Source of the DNA: Fictibacillus phosphorivorans
GTDB lineage: Bacteria; Bacillota; Bacilli; Bacillales; Fictibacillaceae
Assembly: GCF_023715845.1 (NCBI RefSeq)
Contig: NZ_JAMBOR010000014.1
Coordinates: forward strand, 1 to 64,000
Reading direction: 5' to 3'
Length of the DNA stretch: 64,000 nt
A program made the position numbers and the translations under genes. The notes beneath the pieces are model-generated. The model searched no databases. It saw nothing but the letters and a program-made list of their open reading frames with translations, and had not been told where the DNA came from. The number at the start of each line of letters is the position of its first letter. The stretch's first letter is position 1. Below, piece after piece: positions 18,740 through 26,585 of the stretch.

Positions 18740-19327
18740 TTGAAGACTCTTGTTTGTTTTGGGGACAGCATAACCTCGAAAGAAAAGAGTGAAGACGGTT
18801 CATTGCGTTTAACATCCCGTTTAAGACAAGAATTAACGGAATGGGTAGTGATGAACGCTGGTATACCTGCGGAAACAACAAGGGCAGCCTTGGTCAGACT
18901 TCAAGATGATGTTTTGCGGCATCATCCCGATATTGTAACTATCCTGTTTGGCGCAAATGATTCAAGTGACCACAGACTCATTCCTTTAAAAGAATACGAA
19001 AATAACCTCACATATATGGTAAATAAAATTGGTGCAAAAAAAGTAATCCTGATTAGCCCTGCACCTGTTTTTGAAGAAAAACAAAAAGCGAGAACGAACG
19101 AAAGAATGCAAACTTATGCTCAGACTGTAAAAAAAGTCGCAAAGCATGAAGGAACGGCATATGTTCCGCTTTTTGAAATACTTAATGAAATGGAAATCGA
19201 AAAGTTTGTGATCGATGACGGTCTTCATTTTAATCAATATGGATATGAAGAATTAAGTGATCTTGTTTTAAAAACAATTAAAACGCTAAGCACTATATCA
19301 TTTCCAAAAAAACAGCTTTCTCTGTAA
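18740..19327 (+). CDS. GDSL/SGNH-type esterase
   Basis: 195 residues. SGNH blocks are present: FGDSIT (Ser nucleophile), Gly in NAGIPAETTR, Asn in FGANDSSDH and DGLHFNQYGY (Asp/His). There is no signal peptide, so it acts in the cytosol, probably as an acyl or acetyl esterase. TTG 18740 follows AAAGGAGG with nine bases between; the frame is open further upstream but no better start exists. Confidence 0.88.
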   Translation: MKTLVCFGDSITSKEKSEDGSLRLTSRLRQELTEWVVMNAGIPAETTRAALVRLQDDVLRHHPDIVTILFGANDSSDHRLIPLKEYENNLTYMVNKIGAKKVILISPAPVFEEKQKARTNERMQTYAQTVKKVAKHEGTAYVPLFEILNEMEIEKFVIDDGLHFNQYGYEELSDLVLKTIKTLSTISFPKKQLSL

Positions 19328-19343
19328 AAGGAGAAAGCTGTTT
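19308..19343. terminator. Terminator of the GDSL gene
   Basis: AACAGCTTTCTC pairs with GAGAAAGCTGTT over an eight-base loop, followed by TTTATC. On the minus strand the stem is followed by TTTTTTTGG, so it also serves the convergent DUF3813 gene. Confidence 0.85.
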
Positions 19344-19352
19344 ATCGTAGTA

Positions 19353-19706
19353 CTACTGCAATTTGTTTTGATCTGAACCATCTTCTAGAAGATTTTGAGC
19401 ATCTTCCAAGCTTAAGCCTGTCGCTTGAGAGAAAGAAGGAGGTTGCCCATTTTGCCCTTTTTGATTAGAAGTTTCCGTATGATTTGAATGTGCATCAAGT
19501 TCCTGCTGAAGTTCAGCGAGCTGAGCACGTTCTGCGTCAGAAGAATTCGCCATGGCTGAGGATAAAGCATTCTGAGCAATTTCCATATCATGACCAGAAA
19601 GGTTCGTATGTGATGTATGGTTATTCATCTCATGAGGTGAATGTTGAAACTTTCCTACAGCCTGTTGAACAGCATTTCTAGCCATTTGGAATAATTTATT
19701 TGCCAT
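19353..19706 (-). CDS. yitR: DUF3813 family protein
   Basis: 117 residues. MANKLFQMARNAVQQAVGKF and AQNALSSAMANSSDAERAQL match the pattern of the small Firmicute DUF3813 family. The C-terminal half is Gln/Asn-rich and low in complexity. No enzymatic motif or membrane segment. Linking it to B. subtilis yitR rests on neighbourhood. TAGGAGG precedes the ATG by nine bases; the next gene upstream ends two bases away. Confidence 0.65.
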   Translation of the reverse strand: MANKLFQMARNAVQQAVGKFQHSPHEMNNHTSHTNLSGHDMEIAQNALSSAMANSSDAERAQLAELQQELDAHSNHTETSNQKGQNGQPPSFSQATGLSLEDAQNLLEDGSDQNKLQ

Positions 19707-19708
19707 CG

Positions 19709-19852
19709 TTATATGCCTCCTAAAGAGTTTCTTTCTTCTTTTGCCCGCTTGCGGTCTTCTTGTTCATTTTTGCTGAATGCCATGGTTGTTTCTTGACTTA
19801 CCATATCAGCACCTTGTTTGATCGTTCGTTTTGATCGGCTTTTTTTACTCAT
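19709..19852 (-). CDS. Small basic protein of unknown function
   Basis: 47 residues, MSKKSRSKRTIKQGADMVSQ at the start. Lys/Arg-rich at both ends and lacking Cys and Trp. GGAGG eight bases before ATG 19852 and a two-base gap to the DUF3813 gene suggest co-expression. The frame is open upstream to 19906 but without a ribosome site. Not recognised; DNA- or RNA-binding is possible from charge alone. Confidence 0.65.
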   Translation of the reverse strand: MSKKSRSKRTIKQGADMVSQETTMAFSKNEQEDRKRAKEERNSLGGI

Positions 19853-19949
19853 TAAATATACCTCCTTTTTCTCCCGTAGGATTAGTTTTAACCGTGAAGG
19901 AGACATTATGTAAAAAGAAGATGAAACAGCCTATAAAAGAAATGGAAAA

Positions 19950-19980
19950 ATAAAAAACCTCTGGAATTCCAGAAGTTTTA
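19950..19980 (-). terminator. Terminator of yitU
   Basis: On the minus strand AAAACTTCTGG/CCAGAGGTTTT is followed by TTATTTTTCC, eight bases past the yitU stop. Confidence 0.8.
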
Positions 19981-19987
19981 TGTGTAA

Positions 19988-20800
19988 TCAAACTAGCTTT
20001 AATACATTTTTCAAATAATGTGCAATTCCTTCTTCTTCATTTGTTTTCGTAACATAATCTGCCCGCTCTTTAAGTTCATCAATAGCATTGCCCATTGCTA
20101 CTCCGTGTCCTGCGTATTCGATCATTTCAAAGTCATTGTCTTCATCACCAAAAGCAACGATACGTTCTTGTGGAATATTATAATAAGCGGCAACTTTTTC
20201 AAGTCCTTTTGCCTTATTTATTCCTGAACGGATCACTTCGATAATGTTCCATGGAGCTGCCCAAATACGCTGATCAACAACTTCTGCATGTTCTTTTTTC
20301 AGCATTTTTCGTAAATCACCAATGTGATGATCTTCCGGATGTACTAAAATGGCGGTTGGGTCCTCGGTTAAAGTCTTTTGAAGATCCCCGATTTGTAGAG
20401 GATTTTCGTTCATGATGAACGTATTTACAATTACTTCATCGTGTTTTCTTAAATACACATCATCAAGAACTTCCACCATGATGTTTTTTACCTTGAAGGT
20501 CTCACATGCTTTAATGATTCTTTGTGCAACATCGAGTTCCAAAGGTGAATGATGAATGCCGAAAGAGGCATCATGTGGATGATGGACAAAAGCACCGTTA
20601 AAATTTACGATCGGCGTTTTTAGATCAAGCTCTTCATAGTACATGTTTGATGATCGAAATGGTCTGCCCGTTGAAATGCAGACGTGGTGGCCTTTTTCAA
20701 TTAGTTCAAAAAGCAATGCCTTTGTCTTGCGGGGAATTTTCTTTTCAGCTGTCAATAAAGTTCCATCAAGATCAAGTGCGATTAAGTATGGTTGTGTCAC
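19988..20800 (-). CDS. yitU: Cof-type HAD sugar-phosphatase
   Basis: 270 residues. HAD motif I is ALDLDGTLL (nucleophile Asp10), motif II STGRP, motif III Lys near NKAKGLEKV and motif IV FGDEDNDFEM; a C2-type cap lies between. Proteins of this type dephosphorylate sugar phosphates and cofactors such as FMN precursors; YitU of B. subtilis has been linked to the riboflavin pathway phosphatase step (family knowledge). The gene is divergent from yitV, as in B. subtilis. Confidence 0.88.
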   Translation of the reverse strand: MTQPYLIALDLDGTLLTAEKKIPRKTKALLFELIEKGHHVCISTGRPFRSSNMYYEELDLKTPIVNFNGAFVHHPHDASFGIHHSPLELDVAQRIIKACETFKVKNIMVEVLDDVYLRKHDEVIVNTFIMNENPLQIGDLQKTLTEDPTAILVHPEDHHIGDLRKMLKKEHAEVVDQRIWAAPWNIIEVIRSGINKAKGLEKVAAYYNIPQERIVAFGDEDNDFEMIEYAGHGVAMGNAIDELKERADYVTKTNEEEGIAHYLKNVLKLV

Positions 20801-20938
20801 AAAAGTACCTGCCTTTTTATATGCTTTAGGTAGAGTGTAATATTTTTCCTTGAAAAAGTCTATGGATACAGGTCTTCATTCATGAAAAGGAAGCTTGTCT
20901 CATGATAAGATGGAAAAAAAGAGAAAGAGGAGATACAT

Positions 20939-21715
20939 TTGGTTTCAATTCAGAACGGAATGATTGGGAATATTCCTTTCCTTATGGCTGAAAAAGAAGA
21001 AAATAAGGGAATGCCATTGCCACTCTTTATTTTTATACATGGTTTTACAAGTGCAAAGGAACACAATCTGCATTTTGCCTATACACTTGCTGAAAAAGGC
21101 CTTCGTGTTATTCTGCCAGATGCTCTTCACCATGGTAATCGAATTTTACCAAACCCTCCAAAAGTAGTGGAATATGAATTTTGGAATATCGTGCATCAAG
21201 GTATTAGAGACGTTGATGCAATCATCGATTGGGCAGAGGAAAATAACCTCGTTACTGATGGAGAGGTCGCGGTTGGCGGAACTTCCATGGGAGCTATCAT
21301 CACGTATGGTTCGCTTGTAAACAACCAGGATATTAAAGCAGGATGCGCATTGATGGGAACGCCTTCTCTTGAGGCATTTGCAAGATGGCAAATTGAAAGG
21401 ATTGAAAAGGCTGGGCATAAGCTGCCTCTTTCAATAGAAGAAATTGAACATTCATACGAAATCATCAGTAAATTTGATCTCGTGCAAAATATGGATCAGT
21501 TAAATAACCGTCCATTATTCATCTGGCATAGTGAGGTCGATGCTGTGATACCATATGAATTTGCAAAACCTTATGTGGACTCTCTAACCCAACATAATAA
21601 GCGATCTGTATACATGAATGATAAGTTATCGGGTCATAAAGTCTCGCGTGCAGCTTATCTAAACGCAGTTGAATGGATCGCTCAAAATATAAAAGCAAAA
21701 AAAGAAACGGTGTAA
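20939..21715 (+). CDS. yitV: Alpha/beta hydrolase, YitV type
   Basis: 258 residues. Nucleophile elbow GGTSMGA (Ser) preceded by oxyanion strand FIHGFTSAKEHNLH; the acid and His are likely in HSEVDAVIPYE and LSGHKVS. No signal peptide. A prolyl-oligopeptidase-like cytosolic esterase of unknown substrate. TTG 20939 follows AGAGGAGA by a few bases; it is divergent from yitU. Confidence 0.85.
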   Translation: MVSIQNGMIGNIPFLMAEKEENKGMPLPLFIFIHGFTSAKEHNLHFAYTLAEKGLRVILPDALHHGNRILPNPPKVVEYEFWNIVHQGIRDVDAIIDWAEENNLVTDGEVAVGGTSMGAIITYGSLVNNQDIKAGCALMGTPSLEAFARWQIERIEKAGHKLPLSIEEIEHSYEIISKFDLVQNMDQLNNRPLFIWHSEVDAVIPYEFAKPYVDSLTQHNKRSVYMNDKLSGHKVSRAAYLNAVEWIAQNIKAKKETV

Positions 21716-21734
21716 CCTGGTTACCCCGTTTCTT
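21703..21734. terminator. Bidirectional terminator between yitV and a convergent small gene
   Basis: AGAAACGGTGTAACC pairs with GGTTACCCCGTTTCT; A- and T-rich flanks allow function on either strand, overlapping the 3' ends of both genes. Confidence 0.7.
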
Positions 21735-21912
21735 CTAACTTAAGGCGATATGTTCTTTTTGGCTGATACATATGATCAATTTCGTCTATTTGCTTTTGAA
21801 GAGAGTGCATGATACGGAGTGTCCAAACACCTTTCTCATTAAATTCTTCTGGGATGTCGGTAATGGTTACTTTATTGCCGCTTCGGTGGTAATATTCATA
21901 AGAAACCTTCAT
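21721..21912 (-). CDS. Small conserved-type protein of unknown function
   Basis: 63 residues beginning MKVSYEYYHRSGNKVTITDI and ending YRLKLEETG. The alternation of hydrophobic and charged residues suggests a small beta sheet with one helix (WTLRIMHSLQKQIDEIDHMY). AAAGGATG precedes the ATG. I do not recognise a named family. Confidence 0.7.
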   Translation of the reverse strand: MKVSYEYYHRSGNKVTITDIPEEFNEKGVWTLRIMHSLQKQIDEIDHMYQPKRTYRLKLEETG

Positions 21913-22013
21913 AAATCAACATCCTTTCTATAATTTAAAGAAATAATACCAAATATAGTCCAAAAAGTAAACTGAAAAGTGTTTATATTCTGATAATTTA
22001 AGGAGGATCTGTT

Positions 22014-23336
22014 TTGCCTGTTGTAAAAAGAAATCCGATACCCGTTTCAGACGCAGTAAAAAAGATCATGGAACATACCTCTCTATGGGGAACCGAGGAA
22101 GTTCCGCTAACAGAAGCGGATGACCGAATCCTGGCAGATGACCTTTCTGCTACACATGATGTGCCCCCATTTAACCGTTCACCTTATGATGGCTTTGCTA
22201 TTCTGTCAAAAGATACTGCAGAAGCATCAGAAACCCATCCTGCTAAACTTCATGTTTTAGAAACGATAGGTGCAGGGCAAGTTGCTGTTAATCAAGTAAA
22301 AAGCGGAGCAGCTATAAGAATCATGACGGGTGCACAAATACCGAACGGCGCAGATGCTGTAATCATGCTTGAACTAGTTAAAGAGATGGATGAACACGGA
22401 GAATCTTATATCGAAATCAAGCGCAACGTTAAATCAAACGATAATATATCATTTCAAGGCGAAGATACAAAAAAAGGAACATTGTTAGCAGAAACCGGAA
22501 ATCGGATCACGCCCGGTTTGATCGCGGTTCTTGCAACGTTCGGGTATCATACGGTCAATGTCTTTAAAAAGCCTATTGTTGGAATTTTATCAACAGGAAC
22601 CGAACTACTTGATATCAAAGAACCCTTACAGCCCGGTAAAATCCGAAACAGCAATGCTTATATGGTGGCTGCGCAAGTAAGAGCAATGGGTGCAAAAGTC
22701 AACATGTATCAGCATCGGGAAGATGACTTTGAATCCCTTTATGAGAATGTTAAAGAATGCTTAAAAGAATCTGATCTTTTAATCACGACAGGGGGAGTAT
22801 CTGTTGGGGATTATGATTTTCTTCCGGCCATTTATGAAAAACTGGGAGCTCATGTATTATTTAATAAGGTTGCCATGAGACCAGGTAGTGTGACAACGGT
22901 TGCTGTTCATGAGGGGAAATGGCTATTTGGTCTTTCAGGTAATCCTTCAGCCTGCTTCGTTGGATGTGAGCTTTTTGTTAGACCTGTTGTACAATCCGGT
23001 ATGAAAGTAAGGAAACCGCATTGTAAAGCTGTAAAGGCGGTTCTTGGTGCTGATTTTCCAAAGGCTAATCCATTTACACGTTTCGTAAGAGCTGTTTTGA
23101 CAGAAGGGGTTGAAGGAAACGTAGTAACTCCGGCGGGACTTGATAAATCAGGATCGGTCTCTTCACTTCTGGCAGCGAACGCATTTATTGTACTTCCAGG
23201 CGGGACAAGAGGCTGGGAAAAAGAAAGCGAGGTTGGCGTTCTGACTTGGAATGGCGAAGGGAGTGAGTGGCCATGGGATTCCCCGTTATTCTTCAAGTCG
23301 CAGGCTACCAGAACAGCGGAAAAACAACAGTCATAA
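22014..23336 (+). CDS. moeA: Molybdopterin molybdenumtransferase MoeA
   Basis: 440 residues with the MoeA order: N-terminal domain with DVPPFNRSPYDGFAI, the MoCF domain with GILSTGTEL and TTGGVSVGDYDF, GLSGNPSACFVG, and a C-terminal beta domain. It inserts molybdate into adenylylated molybdopterin. TTG 22014 is preceded by AAGGAGG. First gene of moeA-mobB-moaE-moaD; its 3' end overlaps mobB by 64 bases. The C-terminus extends about 20 residues past the usual end. Confidence 0.93.
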   Translation: MPVVKRNPIPVSDAVKKIMEHTSLWGTEEVPLTEADDRILADDLSATHDVPPFNRSPYDGFAILSKDTAEASETHPAKLHVLETIGAGQVAVNQVKSGAAIRIMTGAQIPNGADAVIMLELVKEMDEHGESYIEIKRNVKSNDNISFQGEDTKKGTLLAETGNRITPGLIAVLATFGYHTVNVFKKPIVGILSTGTELLDIKEPLQPGKIRNSNAYMVAAQVRAMGAKVNMYQHREDDFESLYENVKECLKESDLLITTGGVSVGDYDFLPAIYEKLGAHVLFNKVAMRPGSVTTVAVHEGKWLFGLSGNPSACFVGCELFVRPVVQSGMKVRKPHCKAVKAVLGADFPKANPFTRFVRAVLTEGVEGNVVTPAGLDKSGSVSSLLAANAFIVLPGGTRGWEKESEVGVLTWNGEGSEWPWDSPLFFKSQATRTAEKQQS

Positions 23337-23797
23337 CGAAACTGCTAAAAGAGCTGACAAAGAAAAAAATAAAAACTGCCGTAATAAAGCATCATGGGCA
23401 TAGTGACGTACTTAATCTTAACGATGCTGGAAAAGATACAGAAAAGCATAGAGAAGCAGGAGCCTTCATTACAGGTATTTCTTCTAAAGGAGGCACCATT
23501 TTTTCGATGAACGATGAATTGCCTTTAGAAAAGACAATTGAAGTTTATAAAGCTTTAGATATTGAGTGCGTATTAATTGAAGGATATAAACAAATTCAGT
23601 ATCCAAGGGTCCTGCTTTGCCGGAACTCCGATGACAGTGACTTAATAAATAAATCAAATGAACTTATCGCTATCATCAATAGAGATCAATTAATGAACCA
23701 ACCTAGTGTTCCACAATTTATAAGATCCGAAGAAACAGAGTGGATCAAATTTATGATGGAATATCTAACAAGCCGGGTTAATGAGGAGAGGGCATAA
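23273..23797 (+). CDS. mobB: Molybdopterin-guanine dinucleotide biosynthesis GTPase MobB
   Basis: 174 residues. Walker A is VAGYQNSGKTTV at residues 8-19; KHHGH and the central LIEGYK follow. MobB binds GTP and assists conversion of Moco to its guanine dinucleotide form. ATG 23273 fits GGGAG nine bases upstream better than GTG 23267. It overlaps moeA, and its stop is one base before the moaE start. Confidence 0.92.
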   Translation: MGFPVILQVAGYQNSGKTTVITKLLKELTKKKIKTAVIKHHGHSDVLNLNDAGKDTEKHREAGAFITGISSKGGTIFSMNDELPLEKTIEVYKALDIECVLIEGYKQIQYPRVLLCRNSDDSDLINKSNELIAIINRDQLMNQPSVPQFIRSEETEWIKFMMEYLTSRVNEERA

Positions 23798-23798
23798 C

Positions 23799-24260
23799 AT
23801 GAAAATGTTTACTATCACACAAAAACCAATCATTAATCAAGACGTTATTGATAAAGTGATTCATCACAACGCAGGGGCAGTATCCGTTTTTATTGGTACG
23901 GTTAGGGAAATGACCGGTGAAAAACAGACGCGGTATCTGGAATATGAAGCATATGTACCTATGGCGGAAAAGCAACTCGAAAAAATTGGAGATGAGATTC
24001 ATAAAAAGTGGCCGAACGCTATAGTGGCCATCACACATAGGATTGGAACACTTCAGATCTCTGATGTTGCCGTAACGATCGCTGTTTCAACTCCTCACAG
24101 ACAGGATGCCTTTGAAGCCAGCCGGTATGCGATCGAACGAATTAAAGAAATCGTGCCAATCTGGAAAAAAGAGCATTACACGGATGGGGAAGAATGGGTA
24201 GGAAATCAACAAGGCACAAAAACGTATCCAGAAGGTCATCCAGAAGGGATTGAAAAATAG
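23799..24260 (+). CDS. moaE: Molybdopterin synthase large subunit MoaE
   Basis: 153 residues. Family segments are GAVSVFIGTVREMTGEK, LEYEAYVPMAEKQL, ITHRIGTLQISDVAV and the catalytic-lysine region VPIWKKEHYTDGEEW. With MoaD it adds sulfur to precursor Z. ATG 23799 is one base after mobB; the longer upstream frame lies inside mobB. Confidence 0.93.
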   Translation: MKMFTITQKPIINQDVIDKVIHHNAGAVSVFIGTVREMTGEKQTRYLEYEAYVPMAEKQLEKIGDEIHKKWPNAIVAITHRIGTLQISDVAVTIAVSTPHRQDAFEASRYAIERIKEIVPIWKKEHYTDGEEWVGNQQGTKTYPEGHPEGIEK

Positions 24261-24500
24261 ATGGTACAAATATTGCTCTTCGCAAGTCTCGCCCAACAAG
24301 CGGGTACTCAAAGCGTTTCATGGAAAATAGAGTCTCCTGTTACAGTGGGACAAGTTAGAGGTTACCTTCAAGACCATGTCGGGGAACTTCCAGGAATCGA
24401 AAATGCGCTCGTAGCCGTAAATGAAGAATATGCTGATCAAGAAGTTGAGATCAAAAATGGAGATACAGTTGCTTTTATACCTCCTGTAAGCGGAGGTTGA
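24261..24500 (+). CDS. moaD: Molybdopterin synthase sulfur-carrier subunit MoaD
   Basis: 79 residues with a ubiquitin-like fold and the essential C-terminal PPVSGG, whose last glycine is adenylylated and thiocarboxylated. The ATG abuts the moaE stop, so the two subunits are coupled. MoaA, MoaB, MoaC and MoeB are not in this window. Confidence 0.93.
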   Translation: MVQILLFASLAQQAGTQSVSWKIESPVTVGQVRGYLQDHVGELPGIENALVAVNEEYADQEVEIKNGDTVAFIPPVSGG

Positions 24501-24505
24501 AAAAG

Positions 24506-24546
24506 AAGGAATGTAACGAAGATTATTCGTTGGATTCCTTTTTTTC
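24506..24546 (+). terminator. Terminator of the molybdopterin operon
   Basis: AAGGAATGTAACGAA pairs with TTCGTTGGATTCCTT and is followed by seven T; it overlaps the 3' end of the convergent zinc-ribbon gene. Confidence 0.88.
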
Positions 24547-24666
24547 TTCTTTAATACATGAAAAACAATAAAGTTTTCCTGATGGTGAGATTTCACCTTG
24601 AAAAAATCCATCCATACAATATAAATCTTTTTTACAGCTCTCACAAGGTCCAACATATTCTTTCAT
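24523..24666 (-). CDS. Small CXXC zinc-ribbon protein
   Basis: 47 residues beginning MKEYVGPCESCKKDLYCMDG. Two CXXC-type pairs, CESC and CFSC (residues 8-11 and 36-39), should bind one zinc, with an acidic-basic tail EEKKESNE. GGAGG eight bases before the ATG supports expression. Function unknown; convergent with the moa operon, so a link to molybdopterin is not implied. Confidence 0.75.
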   Translation of the reverse strand: MKEYVGPCESCKKDLYCMDGFFQGEISPSGKLYCFSCIKEEKKESNE

Positions 24667-25343
24667 TTGTTTCGCCTCCGTTTTATTCAGTTTGACTTCT
24701 TCATGCGCGGCATCGAAGTTACAAGTTGTTTTTAACCTGCTGATAAATTTTTTTCATACCTCTGGTTTATCTTTTTAATGATCGCAAAGGTGAATAGCGT
24801 GTAGCTCCCAGAAAAACAGCCCCTTTCTTCTAACTAACTCATGTAAGGTTAGTTTAATGGGCTGCCTTTTACAAAGTTCACACATACTTTTCTCCATAAG
24901 ATATTCAAACCCTTTTCCAATGTCGGTTACGTGAAACGTCTTTGATTTCCTGTTCCGGATACATGTTTTCCGAGTTGCTTACGTTGAAATTCTTGCTCTC
25001 TGAGTGTTTTAAGGTGTCAACCTTCACCCTGATTGTACGAGTCTAACACCTGGGGAGGTATTTATTGCGGAGAATCCCACGTTAATTCAAGAAATCCCAC
25101 GTTAATTGGATTTTTTCCTGCGTTAAATTAAATAATCCCACGTAAAATGAAAAATAACCACAAGTCGACAATCCGCGACAAATTTAACGATTCCCGGCCT
25201 GATAAAATTCTCAACTTTTATCCTTTCCTCAGGTTTTTACATCTTACGAAATGAATTAAAAAGTAGAAATTATTGTGTCTAAACGGGACAAAAGAACCAA
25301 CTTCTTTTTCTTTGAATAGGATAAGTTAAAAGGAGGGCGTGTG
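24667..25343. other. 677-bp non-coding region with hairpin and tandem array
   Basis: No credible gene. A terminator-like inverted repeat lies near 24818-24868 (AGCCCC...GGGCTG around AACTAAC/GTTAGTT). A second dyad, AGGTGT/ACACCT, lies near 25012-25052. A five-unit array with 20-21 bp spacing follows at 25071-25165. The last 170 bases before the gene at 25344 are AT-rich leader. Confidence 0.7.
25071..25165. repeat. Five-unit tandem array, 20-21 bp period
   Basis: The core AATCCCACGTTAATT occurs perfectly twice at 20-bp spacing, then degrades in three more units (CCTGCGTTAAAT, AATCCCACGTAAAAT, ATAACCACAAG) starting near 25116, 25137 and 25157. There are no conserved unique spacers, so this is not a CRISPR. 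The spacing matches that of the arrays at 14504-14611 and 52750-52858, but the core differs. Confidence 0.75.
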
Positions 25344-25661
25344 ATGTTTCGAAATCAATTTGAAGGACAGAATCCCATTCAGCAGGCACTTGGTATAAAT
25401 AGAAATCCATTTAAAAAGATATATAAATCATGCTTAAAAAGCAGAAATCAGCATGTACAGTTGATGCTCATTGATGGAATGGTCTACTCAGGGTTTATTG
25501 AGCATGTCGATCAGCAGAATGTTTACTTTGCGATTCCCTATGTGGAAAACAAACCAAACCAATCCCGAAATAACCAGGCTCAATATAATGTTGCCGGTTA
25601 TCAATTATACCGATGTATGTTTCCGCTGCAGGCAGTGGCGGGAGTTACAGGAGTATTCTAG
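25344..25661 (+). CDS. Unrecognised 105-residue protein with an Sm-like strand pattern
   Basis: 105 residues. The middle reads VQLMLIDGMVYSGFIEHVDQ followed by NVYFAIP, a spacing of hydrophobic residues, DG and G reminiscent of the Sm1 motif of LSm/Hfq folds. The N-terminus is basic and Asn/Gln-rich, the C-terminus hydrophobic (FPLQAVAGVTGVF). A spore-coat-type protein is an equal possibility. AGGAGGG seven bases before ATG 25344 decides the start. It lies upstream of yjzC in the same direction. Confidence 0.65.
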   Translation: MFRNQFEGQNPIQQALGINRNPFKKIYKSCLKSRNQHVQLMLIDGMVYSGFIEHVDQQNVYFAIPYVENKPNQSRNNQAQYNVAGYQLYRCMFPLQAVAGVTGVF

Positions 25662-25752
25662 TCCCTAATTTTAGCATGTGAACCTTTTCTTTTTTTTAGC
25701 AAGTGTTATCACGCAAACCGCGGGTAACCTATAAAAGAAAGGAGGTTCATAA

Positions 25753-25932
25753 ATGGGACAGCGCAGGCATTTTACACACGGTCAAAAAGCTCCAAATAAC
25801 GGTATTTATGTTGAAATTGGCGAGACTGGAAGCATGGTCAATGATCCTCAGCAAATTCATTTGTCAGCAGGTGACCGGTTTCCGGAGACAACAAACCACA
25901 ATCGTGTATGGACATATAAAAGAAAACCTTAA
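25753..25932 (+). CDS. yjzC: YjzC-like small protein
   Basis: 59 residues, too short for standard ORF lists. APNNGIYVEIGETGSMV followed by LSAGDRFPETTN closely matches what I know of B. subtilis YjzC, including the terminal Lys/Arg run. Function unknown; a small beta protein. GAAAGGAGG precedes the ATG. Its pairing with convergent yjzD matches B. subtilis. Confidence 0.88.
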   Translation: MGQRRHFTHGQKAPNNGIYVEIGETGSMVNDPQQIHLSAGDRFPETTNHNRVWTYKRKP

Positions 25933-25953
25933 CATAAACAGACAAAATAAAAT

Positions 25954-25986
25954 AAAAACCCGGCATCCCGCCGGGTTTTCATTTTT
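25954..25986. terminator. Bidirectional terminator between yjzC and yjzD
   Basis: AAAACCCGGC and GCCGGGTTTT surround a five-base loop, followed by CATTTTT on the plus strand; the minus side also runs into T residues. Confidence 0.85.
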
Positions 25987-26164
25987 ATATCTCTTCGCTT
26001 TTTGCAGGCAAGATCTCACCAAGTACTGAGATCACGACAGTAAAGATTATACCGAAAATTGATGCTTTAACAAAATCGAATGTTCCGCCTTGCATAGAGA
26101 CTAATACATAAAAAATCATATTACTTAACAATAAAGACCAGATTAACGTCCAAATATAACGCAT
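25985..26164 (-). CDS. yjzD: YjzD-like (DUF2929) small membrane protein
   Basis: 59 residues with two membrane segments (about 5-25 and 35-52): MRYIWTLIWSLLLSNMIFYV and FGIIFTVVISVLGEIL. The MRxxWT start and two-span layout match DUF2929/YjzD. AGAGGTGA before ATG 26164. Function unknown. Confidence 0.8.
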   Translation of the reverse strand: MRYIWTLIWSLLLSNMIFYVLVSMQGGTFDFVKASIFGIIFTVVISVLGEILPAKSEEI

Positions 26165-26396
26165 GCTACATTCACCTCTTTATGTAAACGAATTCTTTAC
26201 CCTTCTGTATAGTAACAAAAGTTTAGGAAAAGGAAAAGATTCTTATTAGAATTTATCATTTGGCAAGGCAAGAAAAGCAAAAATTTTCATAAAATGTTCA
26301 TGCTTAACAGGATTGACTCACATATATAAAGAAAGGAATACGTATACAGACTATTGCTGACACTTTGAATAGACTTTTAAAGAGGAGGCTATATTT

Positions 26397-26507
26397 ATGG
26401 AACAAAAATGGGAAGAGTTGAAAGCCCTGGAAGAACAAGATGAGAAGAACCTTACTCCGGAAGGAAAAGAGACTCTTGAACAGCTGAAAAAAGAACTCAA
26501 TTCCTAA
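26397..26507 (+). CDS. 36-residue acidic helical peptide
   Basis: MEQKWEELKALEEQDEKNLT, ending KKELNS. Heptad-like hydrophobic spacing predicts a short amphipathic helix or coiled coil. AGAGGAGG lies eight bases before the ATG. TTGACT near 26313 may be part of a promoter, but no clear -10 box accompanies it. Not recognised. Confidence 0.55.
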   Translation: MEQKWEELKALEEQDEKNLTPEGKETLEQLKKELNS

Positions 26508-26585
26508 AAACATAGGCAGATAACTTTAGCTATTTTTTTGCCCCTGCATACATTAGTTAAGAAAAGCTAATGTGAGGGGAGAAAT

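Noticed and set aside
21913-22013. Moco riboswitch before moeA
   Set aside because: Only about 100 AT-rich bases without the required conserved helices.
25071-25165. CRISPR-like repeat
   Set aside because: Repeats of about 15 bp with 5-bp gaps and quick decay; no spacer structure.
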